A DNA stretch of 64,000 bases from Megalopta genalis. Taxonomy: Eukaryota; Arthropoda; Insecta; Hymenoptera; Halictidae. The translations under genes were made by a program, and so were the position numbers. The DNA lies in contig NW_027476282.1 in the NCBI RefSeq assembly GCF_051020955.1, forward strand, positions 248,001-312,000, given 5' to 3'. How positions within the stretch are numbered: position 1 is the stretch's first letter; every line of letters starts with the position of its first letter. The notes beneath the pieces were generated by a model. The model saw nothing but the letters and a program-made list of their open reading frames with translations. It did not search any database and was not told where the DNA came from. Positions 25,001 to 39,580 of the stretch are shown in pieces.

Positions 25001-28000
25001 TGTTTCGCATGGATTTGGAGCTAAATCATTTACTTCGCAAGGATTTGAAGCTAAACCTTCTACATAGCATTGATTTGAAGATAAATCATGTGATTCGCTT
25101 GGATTGGAAGCTAACTCGTTGGTTTCGTCTGCATTTGAAGCTATATCACTTATATCGCTAGTATCTGAAGCTAAATCATTTGTTTCGCATGTATTTGAAG
25201 CTAAACCTTCCACATCGCATTGATTTGCAGCTAAATCATGTGAACCGCTTGGATTGGAAGTTAACTCGTTTGCTTCGTCTGCATTTGAATCTATATCACT
25301 TATATACCAAGTGTTTGAAGCTAAATCATTTGTGTCTCATGGATTTGAAGCTATATCACATATATCCCCAGTGTTTGAAGCTCAATCATTTGCTTCGCAT
25401 GGATTTGAAGCTAAATCTTCTACATAGCATTGCTTTGCAGCAAAATCATGAGTTTCGCATGGACTTGAAGCTAACTCGTTTATTTCGTCTGCATTTGTAT
25501 CTGTATCACTTATATCGCAATTATCTGAAGCTAAATCATTTGTGTCTCATGGATTTGAAGCTAAACCTTCTACATAGCATTGATTTGAAGCTTAATCATG
25601 TGTTTTGCATGGATTTGAAGCTAACTCGTATATTTTCCCTGCATTTGAAGCTACATCACTTATATCGCAAGAATCTGAAGTTAAATCATTTGTTTCGCAT
25701 AGATTTGAAGCTAAACCTTCTACATCGCATTGATTTAAAGCTAAGTCATGTGTTTCGCATGGACTTGAAGCTAACTCGTTAGTTGCGTCTGCATTTGAAG
25801 CTATATCACTTATATCGCTAGTATCTGAAGCAAAATAATTTGTTTCGCATGGATTTCAAGCTAAACCTTCTACATAGCATTGATTTGCAGCTAAATCGTG
25901 TGTTTCGCATGGTTTTGAAGCTAACTCGTTTGTTTCGTCTGCATTTGAAGCTATATCACATATATCCCAAGTGTTTGAAGCTCAATCATTTGCTTCGCAT
26001 GGATTTGAAGCTAATCCTTCTACATCGCATTGATTTGAATCTAAATCATGTGTTTCGCATGGATTTGGAGCTATCTCGTTAGTTTCGTCTGCATTTGAAG
26101 CTATTTCACTTATATCGCTAGTATCTGAAGCTAAATCATTTGTTTCGCATGTATTTGAAGCTAAACCTTCCACATCGCATTGATTTGCAGCTAAATCATG
26201 TGTTTCGCTTGGATTGGAATCTAACTCGTTTATTTCGTCTGCATTTGTAGCTGTATCACTTATATCGCAAGTATCTGAAGCTAACTCATTTGTGTCGCAA
26301 GGATTTGAAGCTAAACCTTCTACATAGCATTGATTTGAAGCTTAATCATGTGTTTCGCATGGATTTGAAGCTAACTCGTTAGTTTCGTCAGCATTTGAAG
26401 CTATATTACTTATATCGCTAGTATCTGATGCTAAATAATTTGTTTCGCATGGATTTGAAGCTAATCCTTCTACATCGCATTGATTTGTAGCTAAATCATG
26501 TGTTTCGCATGGATTTGAAGCTAACTCGTTAGTTTCGTCTGCATTTGAAGCTATATCACTTATATCGCTAGTATCTGAAGCTAAATAATTTGATTCGCAT
26601 GGATTTGAAGCTAAACTTTCTACATCGCATTGATTTGAAGCTAAATCATGTGATTCGCTTGGATTGTAAGCTAACTCGTTTGTTTCGTCTGCATTTGAAG
26701 CTATATCACTTATATCCCAAGCGTTTGAAAGTAAATTGTTTGTTTCGCCTGGATTTGAAGTTAAACCTTCTAAATCGCATTGATTTGAAGCTAAATCGTA
26801 TGATTCGCTTGGATTTGAAGCTAACTCGATTGTTTCCCCTCCATTTGAAGCTATATCACTTATATCACTAGTATCTGAAGCTAAATCATTTGTTTCGCAT
26901 GTATTTGAAGCTAAACCTTCCACATCGCATTGATTTGCAGCTAAATCATGTGATTCTTTTGGATTGGAAGTTAACTCGTTTGCTCCGTCTGCATTTGAAG
27001 CTATATCACTTATAGACCAAGTGTTTGATGCTAAATCATTTGTGTCCCATGGATTTGATGCTAAACCTTCTACATAGCATTGATTTGCAGCTAAATCATA
27101 TGTTTCGCATGGATTTGGAGCTATCTCGTTAGTTTCGTCTGCATTTGAAGCTATATCACTTATATACCAAGTGTTTGAAGCTAAATCATTTGTGTCGCAT
27201 GGATTTGAAGCTAAACTTTCTACATCGCATTGATTTGAAGCTAAATCATGTAATTAGCTTGGATTGGAAGCTAAATCGTTTGTTTCGTCTGCATTTGAAG
27301 ATATATCACTTATATCCCAAATGTTTGAAGATAAATCATTTGCTTCGCATGGATTTGAAGCTAAACCTTCTTCATGGCATTGATTTAAAGCTAAATCATG
27401 TGTTTCGCTTGGATTGGAAGGTAACTCGTTTATTTCATCTGCATTTGAAGCCGTGTCACTTATATCGCAAGTATCTGAAGCTAAATCATTTGTGTCGCAA
27501 GGATTTGAAGCTAAACCTTCTACATAGCATTGATTTGCAGCTAAATCGTGTGTTTCGCGTGGATTTGAAGCTAACTCGATTTTTTCGTCTGCATTTGAAG
27601 CTATATCACATGTATCGTAGGTATTTGAAGCTCAATCATTTGCTTCGCATGGATTTGAAGCTAATCCTTCTACATCGCATTGATTTGAAGCTAAATCATG
27701 TGTTTCGCATGGATTTGGAGCGAACTCGTTTATTTCGTCTGCATTTGAAGCTATAACACTTATATCGCTTGTATCTGAAGCTAAATAATTTGTTTCGCAT
27801 GGATTTGAAGCTAAACTTTCTACATCGCTTTGATTTGAAGCTAAATCAGCTAATTCGCTTGGATTGGAAGTTAAATCGTTTGTTCCGTCTGCATTTGAAG
27901 ATATATCACTTATATCCCAAGTGTTTGAAGATAAATCATTTGTTTCGCATGGATTTCAATCTAAACCTTCTATATTGCATTGATTTGCAGCTAAATCATG

Positions 28001-29939
28001 TGTTTCGCTTGGATATGAAGCTAACTCGTTTGTTTCCGTCTGCATTTGAAGCTATATCACTTATATCCCAAGTATCTGAAGCTAAATCATTAGTGTCTCA
28101 TGGATTTGAAGCTAAACCTTCTACATAGCATTGATTTGCAGCTAAATCATGTGTTTCGCTTGGATATGAAGCTAACTCGTTTGTTTCCGTCTGCATTTGA
28201 AGCTATATCACTTATATCCTAAGTGTTTGAAGCTAAATCATTTGTTTCGCATGGATTTGAAACTAAACCTTCTACATCGCATTGAATTGAAGCTAAATCA
28301 TGTGATTCGCTTGGGTTGGAAGCTAACTCGTTAGTTTCGTCTGCATTTGAAGCTATATCACTTATATACCAAGTGTTTGAAGCTAAATCATTTGTTTCGC
28401 ATGTATTTGAAGCTAAACCTTCTACTTCGCATGCATTTAAAGCAAAATGAGGTGTATCGCATGGATTTTGAAGCTAACTTGTTTGCTTCGTCTGCATTTG
28501 AACCTATATCACTTATATAACAAGTGTTTGAAGCTAAATCATTTGTGTCTCATGGATTTGGAGCTAAACCTTCTACATAGCATTGCTTTGCAGCAAAATC
28601 ACGAGTTTCGCATGGATTTGAAGCTAATTCGTTTGTTTCGTCTGCCTTTGAAGCTATATCACATATATCCCAAGTGTTTCAAGCTCAATCATTTGCTTCG
28701 CATGGATTTGAAGCTAATCCTTCTACATCGCATTGATTTGAAGCTAAATCATGTGTTTCGCATGGATTTGGAGCTAACTCGTTTATTTTGTCTGCATTTG
28801 AAGTTATATCACTTATATCGCTAGTATCTGAAGCTCAATCATTTGCTTCGCATGGATTTGAAGCTAAACTTTCTACATCGCATTGATTTGAAGCTAAATC
28901 ATGTAATTAGCTTTGAATTGGAAGCTAAATCATTTGTTTCGTCTGCTTTTGAAGATATATCACTTATATCCCAAGTGTTTGAAGATAAATCATTTGCTTC
29001 GCATGGATTTGAAGCTAAACCTTCTACATGGCATTGATTTAAAGCTAAATCATGTGTTTCGCTTGGATTGGAAGCTAACTCGTTTATTTCGTCTGCATTT
29101 GAAGCTATAACACTTATATCGCTTGTATCTGAAGCTAAATAATTTGTTTCGCATGGATTTGAAGCTAAACTTTCTACATCGCTTTGATTTGAAGCTAAAG
29201 CAGCTAATTCGCTTGGATTGGAAGTTAAATCGTTTGTTTCGTCTGCATTTGAAGATATATCACTTATATCCCAAGTGTTTGAAGATAAATCATTTGTTTC
29301 GCATGGATTTCAATCTAAACCTTCTATATTGCATTGATTGGCAGCTAAATCATGTGTTTCGCTTGGATATGAAGCTTACTCGTTTGTTTCCGTCTGCATT
29401 TGAAGCTATATCACTTATATCCCAAGTATCTGAAGCTAAATCATTAGTGTCTCATGGATTTGAAGCTAAACCTTCTACATAGCATTGATTTGCAGCTAAA
29501 TCATGTGTTTCGCTTGGATATGAAGCTAACTCGTTTGTTTCCGTCTGCATTTGAAGCTATATCACTTTTATCCCAAGTGTTTGAAGCTAAATCATTTGTT
29601 TCGCATGGATTTGAAACTAAACCTTCTACACCGCATTGATTTGAAGCTAAATCATGTGATTCGCTTGGATTGGAAGCTAACTCGTTGGTTTCGTCTGCAT
29701 TTGAAGCTATATCACGTATATCCCAAGTGTTTGAAGCTAAATCATTTGTTTCGCATGGATTTGAAGCTAAACCTTCTACATCGCAATGATTTAAAGCTAA
29801 ATCATGTGTTTCGCTTTGATTGGAAGCTAACTCGTTTGTTTCATCTGCATTTGCAGCTGTATCACTTATATCGCAAGTATCTGAAGCTAAATCATTTGTG
29901 TCGCAAGGATTTGAAGCTAATCCTGCTACTTAGCATTGA
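25001..29939. repeat. Transition block of mixed subfamilies
   Basis: Pentamers here mix left and right variants and are less regular. Examples are the isolated tttcccctccatttg D units near 26,830, and units such as gcatggatttggagctatctcg and tcgcctggatttgaagttaaac. A local duplication is clear: about 27,727-28,350 recurs at 29,081-29,704 (offset 1,354 bp, with 31-bp units making the period not a multiple of 30). It shares ataacacttatatcgcttg, catcgctttgatttg, and gcattgatttgcag variants. A 31-bp unit with atggattttgaagctaactt lies near 28,460. No gene was seen. Confidence 0.82.
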
Positions 29940-32900
29940 TTTGTAGCTTAATCATGTGTTTCGCATGGATTTGAAGCTAACTCGTTAGTTTCGTCTGCAT
30001 TTGAAGCTGTATCACTTATATCGCAAGTATCTGAAGATAAATCATTTGTATGGCAAGGATTTGAAGCTAAACCTTCTACATAGCATTGATTTGAAGCTAA
30101 ATCATGTGATTCGCATGGATTGGAAGCTAACTCGATGGTTTCGTATACATTTGAAGCTATAACACTTATATCGCTAGTATCTGAAGCTAAATAATTTGCT
30201 TCGCATGGATTTGAAGCTAAACTTTATACATCGCATTTATTTGAGGCTAAATCATGTAATTCGCTTGGATTCGAAGCTAAATCGTTTGTTTCGTCTGCAT
30301 TTGAAGATATATCACTTATATTCCAAGTGTTTGAAGCTAAATCATTTGTGTCTCATGGATTTGGAGCTAAACCTTCTACATAGCATTGCTTTGCAGCAAA
30401 ATCATGAGTTTCGCATGGATTTGAAGCTAACTCGTTTGTTTCGTCTGCCTTTGAAGCTATATCACATATATCCCAAGTGTTTCAAGCTGAATCATTTGCT
30501 TCGCATGGATTTGGAGCTAATCCTTCTATATCGCATTGATTTGAAGCTAAATCATGTGTTTCGCATGGATTTGGAGCTAACTCGTTTATTTTGTCTGCAT
30601 TTGTAGCTGTATCACTTATATCGCAAGTATCTGAAGCTAAATCATTTGTGTCTCATGGATTTGAAACTAAACCTTCTACATAGCATTGACTTGCAGCTAA
30701 ATCATGTGTTTCGCTTGGATTTGTAGCTAACTCGTTAGTTTCGCCTGCATTTGAAGCTATATCACTTATATCGCTAGTATCTGAAGCTAAATCATTTGTT
30801 TCGCATGGATTTCAAGATGAACCTTCTACATCGCATTGATTTGCAGCTAAATCATGTGTTTCGCATAGATTTGAAGCTAAGCCTTAATAATTCGCATGGA
30901 TTTGAAGCTAACTCAATAGTTTCGTGTGCATTTGAAGCTATAACACTTATATCGCTTGTATCTGGAGCTAAATAATTTGTTTCGCATGGATTTGAAGCTA
31001 AACTTTCTACATCGCTTTGATTTGAAGCTAAATCAGGTAATTCGCTTGGATTGGAAGTTAAATTGTTTGTTTCCGTCTGCATTTGAAGATATATCACTTA
31101 TATCCCAAGTGTTTGAAGATAAATAATTAGTGTCTCATGGATTTGAAGCTAAACCTTCTACATAGCATTGATTTGCAGCTAAATCATGTGTTTCGCTTGG
31201 ATATGAAGCTAACTCGTTTGTTTCCGTCTGCATTTGAAGCTATATCACTTATATCCCAAGTGTTTGAAGCTAAATCATTTGTTTCGCATGGATTTGAAAC
31301 TAAACCTTCTACATCGCATTGATTTGAAGCTAAATCATGTGATTCGCTTGGATTGGAAGCTAACTCGTTGGTTTCGTCTGCATTTGAAGCTATATCACTT
31401 ATATCCCAAGTGTTTGAAGCTAAATCACTTGTTTCGCATGGATTTGAAGCTAAACGTTCTACATCGCATTGATTTAAAGCTAAATCATGTGTTTCGCTTT
31501 GATTGGAAGCTAACTCGTTTGTTTCATCTGCATTTGCAGCTGTATCACTTATATCGCAAGTATCTGAAGCTAAATCATTTGTGTCGCAGGATTTGAAGCT
31601 AATCCTTCTACATAGCATTGATTTGAAGCTTAATCATGTGTTTCGCATGGATTTGAAGCTAACTCGTTAGTTTCGTCTACATTTGAAGCTGTATCACTTA
31701 TATCGCAAGTATCTGAAGCTAAAACATTTGTGTCTCATGGATTTGAAGCTAAACCTTCTACATAGCATTGATTTGCAGCTAAATCGTGTGTTTCGCGTGG
31801 ATTTGAAGCTAACTCGATTGTTTCGTCTGCATTTGAAGCTATATCACATGTATCGCAAGTATTTGAAGCTCAATCATTTGCTTCGCATGGATTTGATGCT
31901 AATCCTTCTACATCGCATTGATTTGAAGCTAAATCATGTGTTTCGCATGGATTTGGAGCTAACTCGTTTATTTCGTCTGCATTTGTAGCTGTATCACTTA
32001 TATCGCAAGTATCTGAAGCTAAATCATTTGTGTCTCATGGATATGTAGCTAAACCTTCTACATAGCATTGATTTGAAGCTAAATCAGGTAATTCGCTTGG
32101 ACTGGAAGCTAACTCGTTAGTTTCGTCTGCATTTGAAGATACATCACTTATATCCCAAGTGTTTGAAGATAAATCATTTGCTTCGCATGGATTTGAAGCT
32201 AATCCTTCTACATAGCATTGATTTGAAGCTTAACCATGTGTTTCGCATGGATTTGAAGCTAACTCGTTAGTTTCGTCTGCATTTGAAGCTGTATCACTTA
32301 CATCGCAAGTATCTGAAGCTAAATCATTTGTGTCGCAAGGATTTGAAGCTAAACCTTCTACATAGCGTTGATCTGAAGCTTAATCATGTGTTTCGTATGG
32401 ATTTGAAGCTAACTCGTTAGTTTCATCTGCATTTGAAGCTATAAAACTTATATCGCTAGTATCTGAAGCTAAATAATTTGCTTCGCATGGATTTGAAGCT
32501 AAACTTTCTACATCGCATTGATTTGAAGCTAAATCATGTAATTCGCTCGGATTGGAAGCTAAATCGTTTGTTTCGTCTGCATTTGAATATATATCACTTC
32601 TATCCCAAGTGTTTGAAGCTAAATCATGTGCTTCTCATGGATTTGAAGCTAAACCTTCTACATCGCATTGATTTAAAGCTAAATCATGTGTTTCGCTTGA
32701 ATTGGAAGCAGACTCGATTATTTCATCTGCATTCGAAGCCGTGTCACTTATATCGCAAGTATCTGAAGCTAAATCATTTGTGTCGAAGGATTTGAAGCTA
32801 AACCTTCTACATAGCATTGATTTGAAGCTTAATAATGTGTTTGGTATGGATTTGAAGCTAACTCGTTAGTTTCATCTGCATTTGAAGCTATAACACTTAT

Positions 32901-34833
32901 ATCGCTTGTATCTGAAGCTAAATAATTTGTTTCGCATGGATTTGAAGCTAAACTTTCTACATCGCTTTGATTTGAAGCTAAATCAGGTAATTCGCTTGGA
33001 TTGGAAGTTAAATCGTTTGTTTCGTCTGCATTTGAAGATATATCACTTATATCCGAAGTGTTTGAAGATAAATCATTTGTTTCGCAAGGATTTCAAGCTA
33101 AACCTTCTACATTGCATTGATTTGCAGCTAAATCATGTGTTTCTCTTGGATATGAAGCTAACTCGTTTGTTTCCGTCTGCATTTGAAGCTATATCACTTA
33201 TATCCCAAGTATTTGAAGCTAAATCATTAGTGTCTCATGGATTTGAAGCTAAACCTTCTACATAGCATTGATTTGCAGCTAAATCATGTGTTTCGTTTGG
33301 ATAAGAAACTAACTCGTTTGTTTCCGTCTGCATTTGAAGCTATATCACTTATATCCCAAGTGTTTGAAGCTAAATCATTTGTGTCGCATGGATTTGAAAC
33401 TAAACCTTCTACATCGCATTGATTTGAAGCTAAATCATGTGATTCGCTTGGATTGGAAACTAACTCGTTGGTTTCGTCTGCATTTGAAGCTATATCACTT
33501 ATATCCCAAGTGTTTGAAGCTAAATCATTTGTGTCTCATGGATTTGAAGCTAAACCTTTTACATAGCATTGCTTTGCAGCAAAATCACGAGTTTCGCATG
33601 GATTGGAAGCTAACTCGTTTGTTTCGTCTGCCTTTGAAGCTATATCACATATATCCCAAGTGTTTCAAGCTCAATCATTCGCTTCGCATGGATTTGAAGC
33701 TAATCCTTCTACATCCCATTGATTTGAAGCTAAATCATGCGTTTCGCATGGATTTGGAGCTAACTCGTTTATTTTGTCTGCATTTGTAGCTGTATCACTT
33801 ATATCGCAAGTATCTGAAGCTAAATCATTTTAGTCTCATGGATTTGAAACTAAACCTTCTACATAGCATTGACCTGCAGCTAAATCATGTGTCTCGCTTG
33901 GATTTGGTGCTAACTCGTTAGTTTCGTCCGCATTTGAAGCTATATCACTTATATCGCTAGTATCTGAAGATAAATCATTTGTTTCGCATGGATTTCAAGC
34001 TGAACCTTCTACATCGCATTGATTTGCTGCTAAATCATGTGTTTCGCATAGATTTGAAGCAAAGCCTTAATAATCCGCATGGATTTGATGCTAACTCGTT
34101 AGTTTCGTCTGCATTTGAAGCTGTATCACTTACATCGCAAGTATCTGAAGCTAAATCATTTGTGTCGCAAGGATTTGAAGCTAAACCTTCTACATAGCAT
34201 TGATTTGAAGCTTAATCAAGTGTTTCGTATGGATTTGAAGCTAACTCGTTAGTTTCATCTGCATTTGAAGCTATAAAACTTATATCGCTAGTATCTGAAG
34301 CTAAATAATTTGCTTCGCATGGATTTGAAGCTAAACTTTCTACATCGCATTGATTTGAAGCTAAATCATGTAATTCGCTCGGATTGGAAGCTAAATCGTG
34401 TGTTTCGTCTGCATTTGAAGATATATCACTTATATCCCAAGTGTTTGAAGATAAATCATTTGTTTCGCATGGATTTCAAGCTAAACCTTCTACATGGCAT
34501 TGACTTGCAGCTAAATCATGTGTTTCGCTTGCATTTGGAGCTAACTCGTTAGTTTCGTCTGCATTTGAAGCTATATCACTTATATCGCTAGTATCTGAAG
34601 CTAAATCATATGTTTCGCATGGATTTCAAGCTGAACCTTCTACATCGCATTGATTTGCAGCTAAATCATGTGTTTCGCATAGATTTGAAGCAAAGCCTTA
34701 ATAATTCGCATGGATTTAAACTAACTCGTTAGTTTCGTCTGCATTTGAAGCTGTATCACTTACATCTCAAGTATCTGAAGCTAAATCGTTTGTGTCGCAA
34801 GGATTTGAAGCTAAACCTTCTACATAGCATTGA
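29940..34833. repeat. Super-repeat Q, copy 1 (about 4.89 kb)
   Basis: This is about 163 monomers, repeated directly to the right. From 29,940 to about 31,440 the match to copy 2 is at offset 4,894. From about 31,590 to 34,845 the offset is 4,745, because copy 2 lacks 149 bp. The block holds right-family markers such as gccttaataattcgcatgg (first seen at 30,881, then 34,064 and 34,695), gtgtctcatgg A units, and catagcattg B units. Its own 29-bp unit (gtgtcgcaggatttg near 31,586) and 31-bp units (tttccgtctgc) interrupt all frames. Confidence 0.9.
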
Positions 34834-37800
34834 TTTGAAGCTTAATCATGTGTTTCGCATGGATTTGAAGCTAACTCGTTAGTTTCGTCTGCATTTGAAG
34901 CTGTATCACTTATATCGCAAGTATCTGAAGATAAATCATTTGTATGGCAAGGATTTGAAGCTAAACCTTCTACATAGCATTGATTTGAAGCTAAATCATG
35001 TGATTCGCATGGATTGGAAGCTAACTCGATGGTTTCGTATACATTTGAAGCTATAACACTTATATCGCTAGTATCTGAAGCTAAATAATTTGCTTCGCAT
35101 GGATTTGAAGCTAAACTTTATACATCGCATTTATTTGAGGCTAAATCATGTAATTCGCTTGGATTGGAAGCTAAATCGTTTGTTTCGTCTGCATTTGAAG
35201 ATATATCACTTATATTCCAAGTGTTTGAAGCTAAATCATTTGTGTCTCATGGATTTGGAGCTAAACCTTCTACATAGCATTGCTTTGCAGCAAAATCATG
35301 AGTTTCGCATGGATTTGAAGCTAACTCGTTTGTTTCGTCTGCCTTTGAAGCTATATCACATATATCCCAAGTGTTTCAAGCTCAATCATTTGCTTCGCAT
35401 GGATTTGGAGCTAATCCTTCTATATCGCATTGATTTGAAGCTAAATCATGTGTTTCGCATGGATTTGGAGCTAACTCGTTTATTTTGTCTGCATTTGTAG
35501 CTGTATCACTTATATCGCAAGTATCTGAAGCTAAATCATTTGTGTCTCATGGATTTGAAACTAAACCTTCTTCATAGCATTGACTTGCAGCTAAATCATG
35601 CGTTTCGCTTGGATTTGTAGCTAACTCGTTAGTTTCGCCTGCATTTGAAGCTATATCACTTATATCGCTAGTATCTGAAGCTAAATCATTTGTTTCGCAT
35701 GGATTTCAAGATGAACCTTCTACATCGTATTGATTTGCAGCTAAATCATGTGTTTCGCATAGATTTGAAGCTAAGCCTTAATAATTCGCATGGATTTGAA
35801 GCTAACTCAATAGTTTCGTGTGCATTTGAAGCTATAACACTTATATCGCTTGTATCTGGAGCTAAATAATTTGTTTCGCATGGATTTCAAGCTAAACCTT
35901 CTACATTGCATTGATTTGCAGCTAAATCATGTGTTTCTCTTGGATATGAAGCTAACTCGTTTGTTTCCGTCTGCATTTGAAGCTATATCACTTATATCCC
36001 AAGTGTTTGAAGATAAATAATTAGTGTCTCATGGATTTGAAGCTAAACCTTCTACATAGCATTGATTTGCAGCTAAATCATGTGTTTCGCTTGGATATGA
36101 AGCTAACTCGTTTGTTTCCGTCTGCATTTGAAGCTATATCACTTATATCCCAAGTGTTTGAAGCTAAATCATTTGTTTCGCATGGATTTGAAACTAAACC
36201 TTCTACATCGCATTGATTTGAAGCTAAATCATGTGATTCGCTTGGATTCGAAGCTAACTCGTTGGTTTCGTCTGCATTTGAAGCTATATCACTTATATCC
36301 CAAGTGTTTGAGGCTAAATCACTTGTTTCGCATGGATTTGAAGCTAATCCTTCTACATAGCATTGATTTGAAGCTTAATCATGTGTTTCGCATGGATTTG
36401 AAGCTAACTCGTTAGTTTCGTCTACATTTGAAGCTGTATCACTTATATCGCAAGTATCTGAAGCTAAAACATTTGTGTCTCATGGATTTGAAGCTAAACC
36501 TTCTACATAGCATTGATTTGCAGCTAAATCGTGTGTTTCGCGTGGATTTGAAGCTAACTCGATTGTTTCGTCTGCATTTGAAGCTATATCACATGTATCG
36601 CAAGTATTTGAAGCTCAATCATTTGCTTCGCATGGATTTGAAGCTAATCCTTCTACATCGCATTGATTTGAAGCTAAATCATGTGTTTCGCATGGATTTG
36701 GAGCTAACTCGTTTATTTCGTCTGCATTTGTAGCTGTATCACTTATATCGCAAGTATCTGAAGCTAAATCATTTGTGTCTCATGGATATGTAGCTAAACC
36801 TTCTACATAGCATTGATTTGAAGCTAAATCAGGTAATTCGCTTGGACTGGAAGCTAACTCGTTAGTTTCGTCTGCATTTGAAGATACATCACTTATATCC
36901 CAAGTGTTTGAAGATAAATCATTTGCTTCGCATGGATTTGAAGCTAATCCTTCTACATAGCATTGATTTGAAGCTTAACCATGTGTTTCGCATGGATTTG
37001 AAGCTAACTCGTTAGTTTCGTCTGCATTTGAAGCTGTATCACTTACATCGCAAGTATCTGAAGCTAAATCATTTGTGTCGCAAGGATTTGAAGCTAAACC
37101 TTCTACATAGCATTGATCTGAAGCTTAATCATGTGTTTCGTATGGATTTGAAGCTAACTCGTTAGTTTCATCTGCATTTGAAGCTATAAAACTTATATCG
37201 CTAGTATCTGAAGCTAAATAATTTGCTTCGCATGGATTTGAAGCTAAACTTTCTACATCGCATTGATTTGAAGCTAAATCATGTAATTCGCTCGGATTGG
37301 AAGCTAAATCGTTTGTTTCGTCTGCATTTGAATATATATCACTTCTATCCCAAGTGTTTGAAGCTAAATCATGTGCTTCTCATGGATTTGAAGCTAAACC
37401 TTCTACATCGCATTGATTTAAAGCTAAATCATGTGTTTCGCTTGAATTGGAAGCAGACTCGATTATTTCATCTGCATTCGAAGCCGTGTCACTTATATCG
37501 CAAGTATCTGAAGCTAAATCATTTGTGTCGAAGGATTTGAAGCTAAACCTTCTACATAGCATTGATTTGAAGCTTAATAATGTGTTTGGTATGGATTTGA
37601 AGCTAACTCGTTAGTTTCATCTGCATTTGAAGCTATAACACTTATATCGCTTGTATCTGAAGCTAAATAATTTGTTTCGCATGGATTTGAAGCTAAACTT
37701 TCTACATCGCTTTGATTTGAAGCTAAATCAGGTAATTCGCTTGGATTGGAAGTTAAATCGTTTGTTTCGTCTGCATTTGAAGATATATCACTTATATCCC

Positions 37801-39580
37801 AAGTGTTTGAAGATAAATCATTTGTTTCGCATGGATTTCAAGCTAAACCTTCTACATTGCATTGATTTGCAGCTAAATCATGTGTTTCTCTTGGATATGA
37901 AGCTAACTCGTTTGTTTCCGTCTGCATTTGAAGCTATATCACTTATATCCCAAGTATTTGAAGCTAAATCATTAGTGTCTCATGGATTTGAAGCTAAACC
38001 TTCTACATAGCATTGATTTGCAGCTAAATCATGTGTTTCGTTTGGATAAGAAACTAACTCGTTTGTTTCCGTCTGCATTTGAAGCTATATCACTTATATC
38101 CCAAGTGTTTGAAGCTAAATCATTTGTGTCGCATGGATTTGAAACTAAACCTTCTACATCGCATTGATTTGAAGCTAAATCATGTGATTCGCTTGGATTG
38201 GAAGCTAACTCGTTGGTTTCGTCTGCATTTGAAGCTATATCACTTATATCCCAAGTGTTTGAAGCTAAATCATTTGTGTCTCATGGATTTGAAGCTAAAC
38301 CTTTTACATAGCATTGCTTTGCAGCAAAATCACGAGTTTCGCATGGTTTGGAAGCTAACTCGTTTGTTTCGTCTGCCTTTGAAGCTATATCACATATATC
38401 CCAAGTGTTTCAAGCTCAATCATTCGCTTCGCATGGATTTGAAGCTAATCCTTCTACATCCCATTGATTTGAAGCTAAATCATGCGTTTCGCATGGATTT
38501 GGAGCTAACTCGTTTATTTTGTCTGCATTTGTAGCTGTATCACTTATATCGCAAGTATCTGAAGCTAAATCATTTTTGTCTCATGGATTTGAAACTAAAC
38601 CTTCTACATAGCATTGACCTGCAGCTAAATCATGTGTCTCGCTTGGATTTGGTGCTAACTCGATAGTTTCGTCCGCATTTGAAGCTATATCACTTATATC
38701 GCTAGTATCTGAAGATAAATCATTTGTTTCGCATGGATTTCAAGCTGAACCTTCTACATCGCATTGATTTGCTGCTAAATCATGTGTTTCGCATAGATTT
38801 GAAGCAAAGCCTTAATAATCCGCATGGATTTGATGCTAACTCGTTAGTTTCGTCTGCATTTGAAGCTGTATCACTTACATCGCAAGTATCTGAAGCTAAA
38901 TCATTTGTGTCGCAAGGATTTGAAGCTAAACCTTCTACATAGCATTGATTTGAAGCTTAATCAAGTGTTTCGTATGGATTTGAAGCTAACTCGTTAGTTT
39001 CATCTGCATTTGAAGCTATAAAACTTATATCGCTAGTATCTGAAGCTAAATAATTTGCTTCGCATGGATTTGAAGCTAAACTTTCTACATCGCATTGATT
39101 TGAAGCTAAATCATGTAATTCGCTCGGATTGGAAGCTAAATCGTTTGTTTCGTCTGCATTTGAAGATATATCACTTATATCCCAAGTGTTTGAAGATAAA
39201 TCATTTGTTTCGCATGGATTTCAAGCTAAACCTTCTACATGGCATTGACTTGCAGCTAAATCATGTGTTTCGCTTGCATTTGGAGCTAACTCGTTAGTTT
39301 CGTCTGCATTTGAAGCTATATCACTTATATCGCTAGTATCTGAAGCTAAATCATATGTTTCGCATGGATTTCAAGCTGAACCTTCTACATCGCATTGATT
39401 TGCAGCTAAATCATGTGTTTCGCATAGATTTGAAGCAAAGCCTTAATAATTCGCATGGATTTAAACTAACTCGTTAGTTTCGTCTGCATTTGAAGCTGTA
39501 TCACTTACATCTCAAGTATCTGAAGCTAAATCGTTTGTGTCGCAAGGATTTGAAGCTAAACCTTCTACATAGCATTGATT
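34834..39580. repeat. Super-repeat Q, copy 2 (about 4.75 kb)
   Basis: This is a near-identical tandem copy of 29,940-34,833. There are two structural differences from copy 1: a block of changed bases at 35,888-35,983, and the absence of one pentamer (149 bp, the one spanning about 31,450-31,600 in copy 1) near 36,345. Otherwise even unusual bases are shared, such as atttggtatgg and gtcgaaggatttg. At about 39,590 the sequence changes to gcttaatcaagtgtttcgta and enters the next arrangement. Confidence 0.9.
35888..35983. other. Conversion-like patch within super-repeat Q
   Basis: Copies 1 and 2 of super-repeat Q align at one constant offset (4,894) on both sides of this patch. Inside it, copy 2 has gatttcaagctaaacc, cattgcattgatttgcag and tttctcttggatatg, where copy 1 (30,994-31,089) has gatttgaagctaaact, catcgctttg and aggtaattcgcttgg. 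The patch matches another place in the same super-repeat, about 33,091-33,186, with no length change. A short gene-conversion tract is the simplest reading; the direction is not known. Confidence 0.75.

Noticed and set aside
25300..25420. Promoter-like TATA boxes (tatata, cacttatat) in E units
   Set aside because: The same motif occurs in nearly every pentamer across the window, so it has no positional meaning here.
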